Source: Puia dinghuensis
GTDB taxonomy: Bacteria > Bacteroidota > Bacteroidia > Chitinophagales > Chitinophagaceae
DNA length: 64,000 bases
Direction: 5' to 3'
Assembly: GCF_014642875.1 (NCBI RefSeq)
Contig: NZ_BMJC01000005.1
Coordinates: 434,001-498,000 of the forward strand
Below are positions 44,246 to 53,516 of this stretch, one piece after another. How positions within the stretch are numbered: position 1 is the first letter of the stretch; every line of letters starts with the position of its first letter. The notes under the pieces were generated by a model. That model saw only the letters and a program-made list of their open reading frames with translations, was not told the origin of the DNA and made no database searches. Made by a program: the position numbers and the translations under genes.

Positions 44246-45823
44246 ATGCATCGCAGAGAATTCCTAAAGAACGCCGTACCGGCCAGCCTGGCTATCCCTT
44301 CGCTGTTCAGAGGCTTTCAACTGTCCGCCCTGGCAGCCGGCCATCCCCTTGTCCGGGCAATGATGGGTCCACCCCAAACCACCGACCACGTCCTGGTCCT
44401 GGTCCAGCTTCAGGGTGGCAACGACGGACTCAACACGGTGATCCCCCTCGAATATTACTCGGAATACATCAACGCCCGACCCAATATCTATATCCCGAAG
44501 GAAAAAGCGCTAGCCCTCACCGGCGTGGATAAGATCGGCCTCCATCCTGCATTGACTGGCCTGCAAAGCCTCTATAACGAAGGCAAACTGAACATCATTC
44601 AATCCGTAGGCTATCCCGCCCCCAGCTTCTCGCATTTCCGGGCGACAGATATCTGGATGACGGCATCGGACAGTGCCACAGTGCTGGACACGGGCTGGAA
44701 TGGCCGTCAGCTGGACTATGAGTACCCGGGCTTCCCCAACGGCTATCCCAACAACAATATGCCCGACCCGCTCGGCATCCGCATCGGCTCTGTCTCCACC
44801 CTCAACTTCCAGGGCCCCAACATCAACATGGCGATGAGCATAACCAACCCTACCAATTTCTATAACCTGCTCAACGGCGTCCAGGACCCCGCCCCAAATA
44901 CTCCCGCCGGAAAAGAACTCACCTACGTTCGCACCATCGCACAGGAGACCCAGCAATATGCCCAGGTGATCAAGGCCGCCGCAAATAAAGTGCCCCAACA
45001 ATCCACCTACCCTTCCAACAACCCCCTCGCCGATCAGCTCAAGATCGTCGCCCGCCTCATCGCAGGCGGCCTCCGCACCCCGCTCTATCTGGTCAGCTAC
45101 GGCAGCTTTGACACCCACTCGCACCAGGTGAATTCCACCGACACCACAACAGGTACGCACGCCAACCTCCTGCAAAACGTCGGGGACGCGATCAAGGCCT
45201 TCCAGGACGACCTCAAATATCTCCAGGTCGAACAGCGGGTGCTGGGCATGACCTTCTCCGAATTCGGCCGCCGGATAAAAAGCAACGCCAGTACCGGCAC
45301 CGACCACGGCAGCGCAGCCCCGGTCTTTGTCTTTGGCAACGGAGTAACCCCCGGCGTCACCGGCAATACGCCTGTCGTACCCGCTAACGTCAACGTCAAC
45401 GACAATCTCGATTTCCAATATGATTTCAGGAATGTCTACTCTACCATGCTGAATAATTGGTTCTGCGTAGACGAATCAGGGCTGGAAGCCATTATGTATA
45501 CGAATTATGATCCCCTGCCCATCATCAGTGACAGCGCCTGCCATCCCAGCGCCCCCACCCTCTCGGGGAATGCGCTCATCAGCAATTATCCCAACCCTTT
45601 CAGCAATACGACTACCATCTTCTTCAAGACCACGGGCGGCCACGTGTCTATCCGGCTCGCGGACGACGAAGGCCGGTGGCTCGAGACCCTGGTAGATGGC
45701 GACTACCCGCCCGGAAATTATTCTATTTACTTCAACGGATCCAGGCTGGGCAACGGGATGTATTATGCGCATTTCCAAAGCGCCAACGGAAAGCAAACAC
45801 GAACCATCTCTAAGATCAAATGA
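44246..45823 (+). CDS. DUF1501 domain-containing protein (copy A) with T9SS C-terminal sorting domain
   Basis: 525-residue exported protein. The N-terminus has a twin-arginine motif (HRREFLKNA) and hydrophobic stretch. The DUF1501 core (about 45-430) has the alkaline phosphatase superfamily-like pattern LVLVQLQGGNDGLNTVIPL, YGSFDTHSHQ and FSEFGRRIKSNASTGTDHGSAAPVFVFG. The final 85 residues form a type IX secretion sorting domain: LISNYPNPFSNTTTIFF, then GNYSIYFNGSRLGNGMYY, ending in K. It should reach the cell surface. DUF1501 has no assigned reaction. It is in an operon with DUF1800 copy A and ends two bases from the opposing DUF1501 copy B. Confidence 0.92.
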   Translation: MHRREFLKNAVPASLAIPSLFRGFQLSALAAGHPLVRAMMGPPQTTDHVLVLVQLQGGNDGLNTVIPLEYYSEYINARPNIYIPKEKALALTGVDKIGLHPALTGLQSLYNEGKLNIIQSVGYPAPSFSHFRATDIWMTASDSATVLDTGWNGRQLDYEYPGFPNGYPNNNMPDPLGIRIGSVSTLNFQGPNINMAMSITNPTNFYNLLNGVQDPAPNTPAGKELTYVRTIAQETQQYAQVIKAAANKVPQQSTYPSNNPLADQLKIVARLIAGGLRTPLYLVSYGSFDTHSHQVNSTDTTTGTHANLLQNVGDAIKAFQDDLKYLQVEQRVLGMTFSEFGRRIKSNASTGTDHGSAAPVFVFGNGVTPGVTGNTPVVPANVNVNDNLDFQYDFRNVYSTMLNNWFCVDESGLEAIMYTNYDPLPIISDSACHPSAPTLSGNALISNYPNPFSNTTTIFFKTTGGHVSIRLADDEGRWLETLVDGDYPPGNYSIYFNGSRLGNGMYYAHFQSANGKQTRTISKIK

Positions 45824-45825
45824 TC

Positions 45826-47100
45826 TCAACCCACTTTCATCACCCCTGCCTTCGATCCAACCCAATCAGGAAATAATACTTTATCATCGGAGATCCGCAG
45901 ATGCGCATCCGCCACCGCGCTGAACACACTCCGGAAATCCGTCGTCACCGGCAGGTCACGGCCATCTTCGAGATTCTCCATCGCCAACTCGGGTACATTT
46001 CCATAGACCTTGCCCCCGGCAACATTATTACCGAGAATAAAATTGCAGCTGCCGCGGCCATGATCCGTTCCTCCCGTCCCATTCTGATGCACCGTCCGCC
46101 CAAACTCCGTCATCGTCATCACCGTCACATAATCCTGGTTGGCGTCGAGATCGCGCCAGAAAGCGGCAATACTATTGCTGAGATCGGCTACATTCCTGGC
46201 AAAGATGCCGTTGTCAGTGCCCTGGTTGAAATGCGTATCCCAGCCGTTGGACTCGGTAAAGGCCACCTCTAGTCCTACATCCATCTTGATCAGCTGTGCT
46301 ATCTGCCGCAGCGAATTGCCAAGTGGACTATTGGGATATACGGCGCCGTTGGCCGGCACATAGTTCCGCAGATCGGCCTGCTGCAACAGTTTCATTGCTT
46401 CAAAACTTTCTTTCCCCGCATTATGTAGCAACCCCGGCGAGGTCTGATCGTACAGCTCCTCAAAACTTTTCGCCGCCACATTGGCGCCTGCCGGGTTCCC
46501 CTTCAGCTGGATGGCAAAGTCCTGCAGGTTGCTGATGGCCACTGTCGGGTGTTCCCCATAAAACGACCGTGGCAACGCCGGGGTAAGGCTCACTGCAGTG
46601 AAAGGCGTCAGCGTATCATGTCCCAGCAGTCCCACAGCCCTGTTGAGCCAGCCGCTGGCAGTCCCCTTGTTGAAAGGAGTACCGGATTCCATATAGTCCT
46701 GCGCATCGAAATGGCTGCGGGTATTGTTGGGACTGCCGATGCCATGGACAATCCCCAGCCTGCCCTCCCGGAACAATGGCTCGAATGCCTTCAGACCGGG
46801 ATGAAGCCCCCAACGTCCATCGAGGTCGATAAGCGAGCTACCCCGCCCGCCCGCAACGGCCGGCAACGACAAGCCAGGCCGCGCCGCTTGCAGCCAGGTA
46901 TCTGAAAAAGGCGTCACGGCCATCAACCCATCCATCGCCCCACGCTGGAAGATACACACCAGCACCCGCTTCCCCTTATAGAGCATCAGCCTCTTGTCAC
47001 GCGCCGCGGCTTCCGCCAGAAAACCCGGGATACCACCCATCAGGCCTACGCCAAATAGTGCCAGGCCACTACCCTTCAAAAAACCTCTTCTGGTTATCAT
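45826..47100 (-). CDS. DUF1501 domain-containing protein (copy B), Tat-exported
   Basis: 424-residue protein with a twin-arginine signal (TRRGFLKGSGLALFGVG) and a DUF1501 core: LVCIFQRGAMDGLMAVTPF, then GIGSPNNTRSHFDAQDYMESG, ESNGWDTHFNQG and MTEFGRTVHQNGTGGTDHGRGSCNFILG. The metal-binding-like motifs match copy A, but there is no T9SS sorting domain, so it should stay in the periplasm. It is downstream of DUF1800 copy B with a two-base gap and converges on copy A. Copies A and B are clearly paralogues, but share only the family motifs by eye, so the duplication is old or the two modules were gained separately. Confidence 0.92.
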   Translation of the reverse strand: MITRRGFLKGSGLALFGVGLMGGIPGFLAEAAARDKRLMLYKGKRVLVCIFQRGAMDGLMAVTPFSDTWLQAARPGLSLPAVAGGRGSSLIDLDGRWGLHPGLKAFEPLFREGRLGIVHGIGSPNNTRSHFDAQDYMESGTPFNKGTASGWLNRAVGLLGHDTLTPFTAVSLTPALPRSFYGEHPTVAISNLQDFAIQLKGNPAGANVAAKSFEELYDQTSPGLLHNAGKESFEAMKLLQQADLRNYVPANGAVYPNSPLGNSLRQIAQLIKMDVGLEVAFTESNGWDTHFNQGTDNGIFARNVADLSNSIAAFWRDLDANQDYVTVMTMTEFGRTVHQNGTGGTDHGRGSCNFILGNNVAGGKVYGNVPELAMENLEDGRDLPVTTDFRSVFSAVADAHLRISDDKVLFPDWVGSKAGVMKVG

Positions 47101-47102
47101 AT

Positions 47103-48833
47103 TTACCTCCTTTGAAATTCAGGTGATCCAATAATGATCCCCACCGTCTCCGCCAACCCCTTATCGTAAAGCATCGGCCCCACCCGCTTTTCCGTCGCCG
47201 TCAGATCGCGCTCGGGCAGCAATATCCGTCCATACACCTGCAGGGCCGCCTCTGCACTCTCAGGCTCATGGCCATTGTTCAAAGCAAGCAGGTTGATCTG
47301 CAACCCCGGTATCTGCCCTTCCGCCAGCGCCAGTCCAAAATTCATCCGGTTCAATAAAGAACCCGTATTGATCCAGTATGTGCCCCGGTCGGGATAACCG
47401 GTAGGCGCCATGTAATAATACTCCTTTTCTCCCATCCTTGTAACCCAATTGTACAAAGGCATCGGCTGCCGGATATCCCCATTCAACGCACGCACCGCGC
47501 CAATGGCCACCTCGAATGGCGACTTCGTCTTCTCACGTAAGGCCAAAGGACTCCAGAATTCCGGCGCCGACACCATTGTGATCAACACCTGCCGGATATC
47601 GCCATTCCGCTCCATAAAGGTCTTTGCCATCCTGTCGATAAGCGAAGCTGGCGGATCGTCACTGACAAATCGAACAGCAATCTTCCGGCTGATAAACTTC
47701 GCTGTGGCAGGTTGATGCGCCAGCATATTCAAAAGGTCAACTCCTTCCTGGTATCCGCCGCCCGCCGGGAAGACATGCCCAAGAACCACCTTCTCCCCTT
47801 TGTCATGCCTGTTGGCATTGAAGAAGAAATCCCCGTCATGCACAAACCCACGTCGTGCTATCTGCTCATCCGTCCACCGATTCAGCTGGGCCGCTCTCCC
47901 GGCCTTCGCAAACTCTCCTATCGGGTAAACACCCCAACCGGTCAACACCCGCGCCGCCTCCGTCACATCCTGCTGGGTATATCCACCATCGACACCAAGC
48001 GTATGCAGCTCCATCACCTCCCGCGCATAATTCTCGTTGAGTCCCCGCGCCCGCTGCGCCGATGTGTCGTTTTGGACTGGCGCACTACTGATAAAATTAT
48101 CCAGATAATAAAGCATCGCCGGCGATTTGGCTGTCTTCAACAACAATTCATTAAACCGTCCCAGCGCGTTCGGCCTGATCACATCCCGCTCGTATGCCGG
48201 AATAAATTCAGCACAATCATTCTTGGTAATGGAAACATTGAAATGGTTGAACCAGAAATCCGTCATCACTTCCAGCAACTGGTTCTCGGAGTAGGCCGCC
48301 CGCAGCATCTTCTGGCAACAGAACTGCCTGAACAGCTCCTGCTCCCGCTTATAACCCTTCTCCTGCATATAATTTTGTAAAACATCCCGATAGGCCGCAC
48401 GATCCACCTTTACCGAATCCTTGTCGATCACGCCATCCCGGATGGCCATTCGCAACACCTGCCCGTTGCGCGGATAGGTATTGGCTACTTCTTCGTTGGT
48501 AAGAGTCAGGGCATCATACTGTGTCAGCCGCCGGTCAACCGAATCATCCGGCAGCGACGCTTCTAATTGCCGGGCAAACCAGCTTTCCAATCCCATCTGC
48601 ACAACCGCATCCACTTCACCAGGTCTCGCCCCATAAGTAAACCTGCTCAGCAGGTGCGCCGCCGCCTGCCGCTCCGTAAGCCCCGCCTGACGATAAGGGA
48701 AATGATACAGCGGCGGGATCCGGGTCCCGGAAAGCACATGCGGCGATACCGGTACTGCCATAAACCCACTCAACAGGAAATATCCTCCCATTGCCGCCAG
48801 GACGACAGCGGCCATCTTGATCACAACTTTCAT
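47103..48833 (-). CDS. DUF1800 domain-containing protein (copy B)
   Basis: 576-residue DUF1800 protein with an N-terminal span (about 5-22). Motifs: AAHLLSRFTYGARPGEVDAV, MTDFWFNHFNVSITKND, LNENYAREVMELHTLGVDGGYTQQDV and FNANRHDKGEKVVLGHVFPAGGG. The start at 48833 opens the signal anchor; the frame extends 14 codons upstream without meaning. It is followed by DUF1501 copy B, separated by two bases. The exported form is consistent with the Tat signal on its partner. No enzymatic activity has been shown for this family as far as I know. A perfect inverted repeat lies just upstream. Confidence 0.92.
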   Translation of the reverse strand: MKVVIKMAAVVLAAMGGYFLLSGFMAVPVSPHVLSGTRIPPLYHFPYRQAGLTERQAAAHLLSRFTYGARPGEVDAVVQMGLESWFARQLEASLPDDSVDRRLTQYDALTLTNEEVANTYPRNGQVLRMAIRDGVIDKDSVKVDRAAYRDVLQNYMQEKGYKREQELFRQFCCQKMLRAAYSENQLLEVMTDFWFNHFNVSITKNDCAEFIPAYERDVIRPNALGRFNELLLKTAKSPAMLYYLDNFISSAPVQNDTSAQRARGLNENYAREVMELHTLGVDGGYTQQDVTEAARVLTGWGVYPIGEFAKAGRAAQLNRWTDEQIARRGFVHDGDFFFNANRHDKGEKVVLGHVFPAGGGYQEGVDLLNMLAHQPATAKFISRKIAVRFVSDDPPASLIDRMAKTFMERNGDIRQVLITMVSAPEFWSPLALREKTKSPFEVAIGAVRALNGDIRQPMPLYNWVTRMGEKEYYYMAPTGYPDRGTYWINTGSLLNRMNFGLALAEGQIPGLQINLLALNNGHEPESAEAALQVYGRILLPERDLTATEKRVGPMLYDKGLAETVGIIIGSPEFQRR

Positions 48834-48873
48834 CGAAAAGGAATTTTGTCCAGTTTGGAAGCTGCCGCTTGCC

Positions 48874-48904
48874 AAAGGTTTAAAACAACAATGATTAAAC
48901 CTTT
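48874..48904. promoter_or_regulatory. Perfect inverted repeat between divergent genes (operator candidate)
   Basis: AAAGGTTTAA (48874-48883) and TTAAACCTTT (48895-48904), 10-base arms with no mismatch, 11-base spacer. It lies 41 bases upstream of DUF1800 copy B and 39 bases upstream of the first Spy-like gene, so a regulator bound here could act on both. No T-tract, so not a terminator. Confidence 0.5.
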
Positions 48905-48943
48905 TCGTTAATATTCCATCTTATAGCTGTAAATCTGCTACAA

Positions 48944-49369
48944 ATGAAGCGATCCCTCGGGTTCATTATGTTTGTCCTCGGCCTCAACCTTATCGTTCAC
49001 GCCCAGGCCCCCGACACAACCGGGCAACCTCAGAAAAAACCTTCCCCTGCAAAGCAGGCAGCTCATCAGCTGCAAATATTGCAACAACAACTAAACCTGT
49101 CGGAAGACCAGGTCCAGCAACTCCAGGTCATCCTCATCAACCGCGACGTTGCCCTCGACAGCATCCGGAACAACCCTTCCAGCGATGCGCGCACCGATAA
49201 CCGCTCCCGCCGCGACATCAACCGCGACGCAGACCAAAAGATCAACGCCCTGCTCACCGATCAGCAGAAACCCTTATACCAGCAGTGGAAACAACAACAA
49301 AGGGAAAAAGCACAGGAGAAAGCAATGGAAAAAAGACTCCAGGCAACCCAGCCCCAGCCTGGCTCATAA
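48944..49369 (+). CDS. Spy/CpxP-like periplasmic protein (copy 1)
   Basis: 141-residue exported helical protein. Signal peptide MKRSLGFIMFVLGLNLIVHA; mature part rich in Gln, Lys and Asp with helices LQILQQQLNLSEDQVQQLQV and INALLTDQQKPLYQQW, the latter being the LTxxQ motif of the Spy/CpxP group. These proteins act as periplasmic chaperones or stress sensors. The C-terminal tail QQREKAQEKAMEKR is strongly charged. A paralogue follows after 34 bases. The role here is inferred from shape and motif only. Confidence 0.8.
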   Translation: MKRSLGFIMFVLGLNLIVHAQAPDTTGQPQKKPSPAKQAAHQLQILQQQLNLSEDQVQQLQVILINRDVALDSIRNNPSSDARTDNRSRRDINRDADQKINALLTDQQKPLYQQWKQQQREKAQEKAMEKRLQATQPQPGS

Positions 49370-49403
49370 AGATCAAAAAACGTATCTTTGACCAAACCTG
49401 GTT

Positions 49404-49871
49404 ATGAAAATATCCAACCTGTTTTTAGCCTGTATAACCACTATAGCCGTCTATACGGCAGAAGCCCAAACCCCACCACCCGGCAACCCGTCGACGCAAA
49501 CCACGCAGGTCGTACAGCCGCCAAAAGCGCCACCCACCCAACGCGCCGTCCACCAATTGGAAGCCCTCCAGGAAAGGATCGATCTGTCGCAAGACCAGGT
49601 GATCAGCCTCAACTCCGTTCTGCTAGCCGAAAACATCGCCCTCGACAGCCTCCAGGAGCACCCATCCGGGGATCAGAAATTGGATGGCAAAGCCCGCTAT
49701 GATATCTTTCACGAAGCCGATGTCCGCATCTATAGTTTTCTAAATGACTCCCAACAATATCAATATGTGATTTGGAAACAGGAACAGCGGATGAAGAACC
49801 TCGAGAAAAGGAACCAGACCATGCAGGCCGCCCTCGATTCCCTGTCACGGCAACAGCCCCAAAACCATTAA
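49404..49871 (+). CDS. Spy/CpxP-like periplasmic protein (copy 2)
   Basis: 155-residue exported helical protein, paralogue of the preceding gene: signal peptide MKISNLFLACITTIAVYTAEA, Pro/Thr-rich linker, then LEALQERIDLSQDQVISLNS matching LQILQQQLNLSEDQVQQLQV of copy 1, and IALDSLQEHPSGD matching VALDSIRNNPSSD. The LTxxQ position is degenerate (FLNDSQQYQYVIW). A perfect -7 box TATCTTTG at 49383-49390, 13 bases before the ATG, suggests its own promoter in addition to read-through, though no -33 element is visible. Confidence 0.8.
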   Translation: MKISNLFLACITTIAVYTAEAQTPPPGNPSTQTTQVVQPPKAPPTQRAVHQLEALQERIDLSQDQVISLNSVLLAENIALDSLQEHPSGDQKLDGKARYDIFHEADVRIYSFLNDSQQYQYVIWKQEQRMKNLEKRNQTMQAALDSLSRQQPQNH

Positions 49872-49876
49872 TCTTT

Positions 49877-50764
49877 TCAAAATCTACACTTTACACCTGC
49901 GCGCAACCCAAATCCGGATAGCGCTGCTTCATTAAGCTGTGTTTGCTGCGAAGGCGAATCAGGATGGTATAGCTCGTCGATACCCTTACCCGTCGCCCAG
50001 GTAAAACCCTTCGCCGCCAACAAAACAGTCAACCATCGCCCCGCACGATATTGCACTCCCAGCTCCCCTTCCACCCCATACCCATCTGCTGTGTGACGAA
50101 AGCTGAGGGGATGACTAAAAGCCGAGATCAGGTTCCAATCCGCATCGGCCCGGTAATTCACCTGGTGATAGGTGATCACCCCACTCACCTCCCATTTCCC
50201 TCCTGGCGTCCACGACACGACACCTCTCACCAACGGTCCGTACCAGGAGGTCTGATAACTGCTATTGAGAAAATCATACAACCCGCCTGGATCCGTGATC
50301 GTAAGATGCTGCCCGCTTACCCCATAGCCAACATACGGCGTAAACCGCCACCGCCCACTCGTCCATAACCGGTAGCCGGCCCCCGCCGCAAATGCATAAC
50401 TATATCCATTACCACCATTAAAATTCTGGTTATACAACGGAAAGGTGCGATTATTCCCGGCGTAATCCATGTCCGAGACCCGGCCCGTACTGGTAAAGAC
50501 CCGTGAACCTTCCGCAAAGAACACCCACCGCCGGCCCATCCCATAACGCAGGGCCGCATCGACGGCCAGTCCACCGACATGCCGCCACTTCAGCTCGGAA
50601 TAAATGTTCGGGTTCGTCCCGGCGCTGTTGCCGGCAATGGACCAGCGCAGGTTTTCCTGGTGATAACCGCCCGTGACGACGGCTTCCACCCCCTGCCCAC
50701 TGGCCCACTGCCCAGTCAACAACAACAAAAAGCTTATTAATTTACTACACGAAAATCTTCCCAT
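49877..50764 (-). CDS. Outer-membrane beta-barrel protein
   Basis: 295-residue protein with a signal peptide (to about residue 23, WASGQ). The mature part has alternating amphipathic strands typical of an 8- to 12-strand barrel ([39 protein letters not shown]) and a C-terminal strand ending in F (LRAGVKCRF), the barrel-assembly signal. It resembles the omptin-like or KdgM-size barrels only in general plan; I see no protease residues that I could support. Its start lies 28 bases inside the end of the GH16 gene, so the two are translationally coupled; it might be a channel or anchor for the released oligosaccharide. Confidence 0.82.
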   Translation of the reverse strand: MGRFSCSKLISFLLLLTGQWASGQGVEAVVTGGYHQENLRWSIAGNSAGTNPNIYSELKWRHVGGLAVDAALRYGMGRRWVFFAEGSRVFTSTGRVSDMDYAGNNRTFPLYNQNFNGGNGYSYAFAAGAGYRLWTSGRWRFTPYVGYGVSGQHLTITDPGGLYDFLNSSYQTSWYGPLVRGVVSWTPGGKWEVSGVITYHQVNYRADADWNLISAFSHPLSFRHTADGYGVEGELGVQYRAGRWLTVLLAAKGFTWATGKGIDELYHPDSPSQQTQLNEAALSGFGLRAGVKCRF

Positions 50765-51957
50765 AGACCCGCTGATGTTCGATTACAATTCATCCCTGTC
50801 GACGCCCCATTCTCTGACGAAACATAATTTCCATTGCTTCCCTGCAACGAGAATGTTCCGTCCCCATTATCTATCCAGTTAAACTCTTCCCATGCCTGGA
50901 ATGTCGTCCGGTTACATGTCATCGCCTGCGTCCCGTTCTCCGAAGACACATAATTGCCGTTATTCCCACGCAGCGCGATCTTTCCGTTTCCGGCATCCAC
51001 CACCGTAAATTGTTCCCATCCCTGTGCTACAGTCCTGTCGCAGGTGATGGGACCCGATCCATTATTGCTGCTCACAAAATCATTGTTGTTCCCCATGATC
51101 TTGATCGTTGACCCAATTGGCGGACCGGAATTCGGGTTCATGCTGTACACCCGCACATAATCCACCAGCATCTGCGTCGGCAGGCTGCCGTTATCGATGT
51201 TGTTGCCGGGCAGATTCCCGCCGATCGCTAAGTTAAGAATGATATAGAAGGGATTGTGAAAAGCGCCCGTATTATTGATATTGTTCTGAATATTCCCTGT
51301 CGAATAGAGGCTGTTATCCACATACCAGCGTATACCATTAGCATCCCATTCTACAGCATAAACATGGAAGCTACCAGGCGTAGTGGTCGTGCTGTTGCTA
51401 TATTGCACATGCCCGTTGCCGCCATTCCAGTGCATCGTCCCCAGGATGGTGTTGGTGGTGTTGACATGCTCCATGATGTCGATCTCCCCGCAGTCCGGCC
51501 ACGGCGTCCCCGTGTTGATATCGGTGCCCAGCATCCAGAAAGCCGGCCAGGTGCCCTGCACCATCGGCAGCGCGATCCGGGCTTCGATCCGCCCATAAGT
51601 GGTGGAAAACTTGTTGTACGTCTCCAGCTTGGCAGACGTATACGGCTGACCATCCGGGCTCTGCTGGTGTATGGCCGTAATCACCAGATTACCATTGCTC
51701 ACTGTCGCATTGGCAGACTGATACGACTCCTGCTCGTTGTTGACGTGCGGATTGCCAATGTCGATGTTCCAGTTATTAGTGTTCACACTGCTGCCGTTGA
51801 ACTCGTCATCCCACACCAGGTTGTAGGTAGTCGCCCGCGGCGTCGTTTTGACATCGGGCGAAGAAGAATGAATATCTTTTTTACAGGAAAAAGTGGCGGT
51901 AAGCACCAGGAAAAGGCAGGCACAGGAATGCCCCCATGTGATAGTTTTGAATTTCAT
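50737..51957 (-). CDS. Glycoside hydrolase family 16 lipoprotein with C-terminal fascin-like domain
   Basis: 406-residue lipoprotein (lipobox TFSC, C25, followed by KKD). The GH16 domain (about 45-275) has the catalytic signature GEIDIMEHV with nucleophile E158, D160 and acid/base E163, and the substrate platform [10 protein letters not shown]. The MEH sequence with the extra residue is of the laminarinase type, so it probably cuts beta-1,3-glucans. A C-terminal region (about 285-406) holds three copies of a fascin-like beta-trefoil unit ([34 protein letters not shown]), perhaps a glucan-binding module. The start is ATG 51957; a TTG two codons earlier is unlikely. Operon with the outer-membrane barrel. 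Confidence 0.92.
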   Translation of the reverse strand: MKFKTITWGHSCACLFLVLTATFSCKKDIHSSSPDVKTTPRATTYNLVWDDEFNGSSVNTNNWNIDIGNPHVNNEQESYQSANATVSNGNLVITAIHQQSPDGQPYTSAKLETYNKFSTTYGRIEARIALPMVQGTWPAFWMLGTDINTGTPWPDCGEIDIMEHVNTTNTILGTMHWNGGNGHVQYSNSTTTTPGSFHVYAVEWDANGIRWYVDNSLYSTGNIQNNINNTGAFHNPFYIILNLAIGGNLPGNNIDNGSLPTQMLVDYVRVYSMNPNSGPPIGSTIKIMGNNNDFVSSNNGSGPITCDRTVAQGWEQFTVVDAGNGKIALRGNNGNYVSSENGTQAMTCNRTTFQAWEEFNWIDNGDGTFSLQGSNGNYVSSENGASTGMNCNRTSAGLWEDFRVVN

Positions 51958-52054
51958 AAGCAAACAATTTTTTAATATGACACCCTGATCCTGAAAATCT
52001 ACCCCAATATTTTTACCTTTTTTTCGTTATCCACCCAACCTATCTGTAAACCTA

Positions 52055-53515
52055 ATGAGCGTTAGTAAGATGCACCTATCTCTCTGCGCCGCCATTGTAC
52101 TTGTAGCAACCGGCGCTTTCGCACAATCCAATTCCCTGTACTCCTATCAGGACCTGTCCCATTTCTACTATAGCAAACAGCGCGATTCCCTGAAAAAAGC
52201 CTGGGTCTGCCCCAACTCCTTCAAAGACAAGGCCGCTCAGAAAAAATACAAAGACATCTGGGACGTACGCACCGACGGCATCGTTGACGCCATCAACAAC
52301 GACGACTATGTGCATGACAATGAGGTCTATAACTATATTGATGGCATAGTCCGGCAGATAACCGATGCCAACCGGCAGCTGGTGCCGCAAAAACCTTTCC
52401 TTCTCATCGACCGCAGCCCCTCGGTCAACGCCTATGCCACAGGCGGCAATGTCCTCGCCGTCAACCTGGGCATCATCACCTATGCCACCACCCGCGAAGA
52501 GCTGGCCTTGGCCATCGCCCACGAAATGTCGCATAACATCCTCCACCACGTGGAGAACGCCATGTACGAAAAGGCCGAATGGCTCAGCTCCGACGAATAC
52601 CGCCAATCGCTCAATGCCGTCATTGACTCCAAATACGAACGCCTGTCCCGGCTGAAAAAAGTAGTAGAAGGTTATACGTTCAGCCGCAGCCGCCACCAGC
52701 GTTATCATGAGAGTGAAGCCGATTCCCTGGCCATCATCCTGCTGAAAAAAAGCGGCATCGCCTTCCAGGCGAATTATTTTCTGCGCCTGGACAGCTCCGA
52801 TCTCGAATACCGGCAGCCACTGAAACACTCGCTCTCTGCCTTTTTCACCGCCTATCACCTCCCTTACGAGGAAGCCTGGACGCAGAAACGGACCCACGGC
52901 CTTTCCTCCCGGGCCTACTCCTTCTCGGATACCACCACCCTGGCCGACTCCTTGAAGACCCACCCTGACTGCGTCGATCGGTATAAAAAGACCAACTCCC
53001 TCACCACGCTCAACCCCCATCTCACGCCCATCCCGGCTTCCATCCAGGATAAGGCCAATAAGATGCTTCTGTGGAATATGTACTCCAGCATGAGCCTTAC
53101 CCCCTGCCTCTACCGCATCCTGCTGATAAAGGACAAGGGCAACACCGACATCTGGTATGATTTCATGCTTAGCAACATCTTCGCCGGCCTTTACTACGCC
53201 GACCGTATGCTCAACCGATTCAACGCCATAGGCATCGTGCCAAAAGAAGTCATCTCCAAAGACTACTACGGCCTGCAGACCCTGCTCGAACAGATGCCCC
53301 GCGACAACCTCAAACAGGCCTGCCAGAACCTGCAGAACGAAGGTTTCTGGAAGAATATGCCCTCAGCCGAAAAAGACCTCAAGTCTTTTGTCTTCACCCT
53401 GGCCCTCGACCCCGATGACTCGGATAAGAACAAGGCTCGCGCCGCCCATCTCTTCACTACTGGCAACGGCAATAGCATGTACAATGAACTAGCACAAAAT
53501 TTCGAAAAAAAATAG
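52055..53515 (+). CDS. M48 family metalloprotease, exported
   Basis: 486-residue zinc protease. Signal peptide ends near residue 24 (ATGAFAQ); an alternative ATG at 52070 also fits. The catalytic helix is AIAHEMSHNILHH (H156, E157, H160), preceded by VNLGIITYATTREELA, and the third zinc ligand lies in YHESEADSLAI (218-223). It is related to BepA/Oma1-type peptidases that check misfolded outer-membrane proteins, and its long C-terminal helical region (about 290-486) may be a TPR-like or binding domain. The next gene starts one base after the stop, so the two form one operon and probably act together. Confidence 0.92.
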   Translation: MSVSKMHLSLCAAIVLVATGAFAQSNSLYSYQDLSHFYYSKQRDSLKKAWVCPNSFKDKAAQKKYKDIWDVRTDGIVDAINNDDYVHDNEVYNYIDGIVRQITDANRQLVPQKPFLLIDRSPSVNAYATGGNVLAVNLGIITYATTREELALAIAHEMSHNILHHVENAMYEKAEWLSSDEYRQSLNAVIDSKYERLSRLKKVVEGYTFSRSRHQRYHESEADSLAIILLKKSGIAFQANYFLRLDSSDLEYRQPLKHSLSAFFTAYHLPYEEAWTQKRTHGLSSRAYSFSDTTTLADSLKTHPDCVDRYKKTNSLTTLNPHLTPIPASIQDKANKMLLWNMYSSMSLTPCLYRILLIKDKGNTDIWYDFMLSNIFAGLYYADRMLNRFNAIGIVPKEVISKDYYGLQTLLEQMPRDNLKQACQNLQNEGFWKNMPSAEKDLKSFVFTLALDPDDSDKNKARAAHLFTTGNGNSMYNELAQNFEKK

Positions 53516-53516
53516 C

